This document shows positions 4,336 through 5,167 of a stretch of 5,167 bases of DNA, one piece after another (positions within the stretch are counted from its first letter, which is position 1; each line of letters begins with the position of its first letter). Made by a program: the position numbers and the translations under genes. The notes under the pieces are model-generated. The model made no database searches, was not told the origin of the DNA, and worked only from the letters and a program-made list of their open reading frames with translations. The stretch covers positions 1 through 5,167 of the forward strand of contig JAEEYY010000044.1 of NCBI GenBank assembly GCA_016288355.1, read 5' to 3'. The stretch is from Synergistes sp. (GTDB lineage Bacteria > Synergistota > Synergistia > Synergistales > Synergistaceae).

Positions 4336-5160
4336 ATGGGAATCAAAAAATACCGTCCCACTACGCCCAGCCGCCGTCAGATGGCAACGCCGGATTTCAC
4401 TGAGATCACAAAGGCGAAGCCGGAACGCAGTCTGGTAGTATCACTCTCACAGTCAGCGGGACGCAACAACAACGGCCGCATCACCTCGAGACATCGCGGC
4501 GGACGCGGCAGAATCAAATACCGCATTATCGATTTCAAGCGCGATAAGGCCGGCGTACCGGGCAAAGTCGCGGCGATCGAGTACGATCCCAATCGTTCGG
4601 CGCGTATAGCCCTTATATCGTATAAGGACGGCGAGAAGAGATATATTCTCGCTCCTATCGGACTCGGTGTAGGCGACACGATAGTTTCCGGCGAAGGTTC
4701 GGACATCCGTCCCGGCAATGCTCTTAAACTCAGAGATATACCTGTCGGTACGGTTATTCACAATATAGAGCTCGAACCGGGACGCGGCGGAGTTATCGTC
4801 CGCGCGGCCGGCGCTGCGGCGCAGCTTATGGCAAAAGAGGGAAAATACGCCTATGTCCGTATGCCCTCCGGCGAACTCCGCCTCGTTCTTCTTGAATGCA
4901 TGGCGACCGTCGGACAGGTTGGCAATGAAGAGCACGAGAACGTGATCTCAGGCAAAGCGGGAAGAACACGCTGGCTCGGTATACGTCCGCATGTACGCGG
5001 TATGATACAGAACCCTGTCGACCACCCGATGGGCGGCGGCGAGGGAAAGAGCAAGTCGCACAAGCATCCTGTTTCGCCGTGGGGTACTCCGGCAAAGGGT
5101 TACCGTACGCGCAAGCGTAAGCCGTCGGATAAGTTCATCGTCCGCCGCCGCAAGAAGTAG
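4336..5160 (+). CDS. rplB: 50S ribosomal protein L2
   Basis: L2 binds 23S rRNA near the peptidyl transferase centre and helps hold the subunits together. The 274-residue protein is complete (273 in E. coli) and begins MGIKKYRPTTPSRRQMATPDF. Conserved features in order are GRNNNGRITSRHRGGG-like RNA-binding block (42-58, here RHRGGRGR), the beta-barrel RNA-binding domain (about 60-200), and the C-terminal signature NPVDHPMGGGEG (226-237). His230 is the functionally important His229 of E. coli numbering without the first Met; the second His of the common HPHGGGEG is Met232 here. The basic tail RKRKPSDKFIVRRRKK is typical. AAGGGG (4321-4326) lies nine bases before the ATG, 20 bases after rplW. 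Only seven bases, CCCAGGG, follow the stop and look like the start of the next gene's ribosome binding site; rpsS is the usual neighbour. Confidence 0.99.
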   Translation: MGIKKYRPTTPSRRQMATPDFTEITKAKPERSLVVSLSQSAGRNNNGRITSRHRGGRGRIKYRIIDFKRDKAGVPGKVAAIEYDPNRSARIALISYKDGEKRYILAPIGLGVGDTIVSGEGSDIRPGNALKLRDIPVGTVIHNIELEPGRGGVIVRAAGAAAQLMAKEGKYAYVRMPSGELRLVLLECMATVGQVGNEEHENVISGKAGRTRWLGIRPHVRGMIQNPVDHPMGGGEGKSKSHKHPVSPWGTPAKGYRTRKRKPSDKFIVRRRKK

Positions 5161-5167
5161 CCCAGGG

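Noticed and set aside
1..5167. Search for tRNA, rRNA, CRISPR, insertion sequences and attachment sites
   Set aside because: No cloverleaf with a TTCGA-type arm, no regularly spaced repeats, no transposase-like frame and no terminal inverted repeats were found by eye.

Overview
The window is a conserved bacterial housekeeping locus: the front of a translation operon, with two unrelated genes pointing the other way on its left side. The order tuf-rpsJ-rplC-rplD-rplW-rplB, strong AGGAGG-type ribosome binding sites and moderately GC-rich DNA show that it is bacterial. The EF-Tu and ribosomal protein sequences are diverged from the E. coli and Bacillus types. I lean towards the Synergistota or a similarly deep, probably anaerobic lineage, but this is an impression from sequence style and not a demonstrated placement.

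Left side (1-939, minus strand). Positions 1-221 hold the first 73 codons of a membrane protein that runs off the window edge; I do not recognise it. After a 229-base intergenic stretch with hairpins, a 13-bp palindrome and two TATAAT boxes comes ogt, a complete O6-alkylguanine-DNA alkyltransferase with its PCHR active site.

Divergent control region (940-1205). This holds a near-consensus sigma-70 promoter facing right (TTGCAA, 17 bp, TATAAT), a weaker second right-facing -10, a left-facing -10 for ogt, and dyad symmetry over the -35 box. A hairpin followed by six T lies about 11 bases after the predicted start site of the tuf operon. A terminator-like structure inside the leader of a highly expressed translation operon is the most interesting signal here.

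Operon (1206-5160, plus strand). EF-Tu is followed by S10, L3, L4, L23 and L2, all complete. Intergenic gaps are 14-31 bases, and rplD and rplW overlap by one base (TAATG). EF-Tu delivers aminoacyl-tRNA to the A site. S10 belongs to the small subunit (and, in other bacteria, to antitermination complexes). L3, L4, L23 and L2 are early-binding large-subunit proteins around the peptidyl transferase centre and exit tunnel. The operon very probably continues past the right edge, normally with rpsS. The usual upstream genes rpsL-rpsG-fusA are absent; tuf has its own promoter and is the first gene.

I see no mobile element, CRISPR array, tRNA, rRNA or unknown multi-gene system. Apart from the leader architecture and the unrecognised partial gene, this is an ordinary core-genome region.
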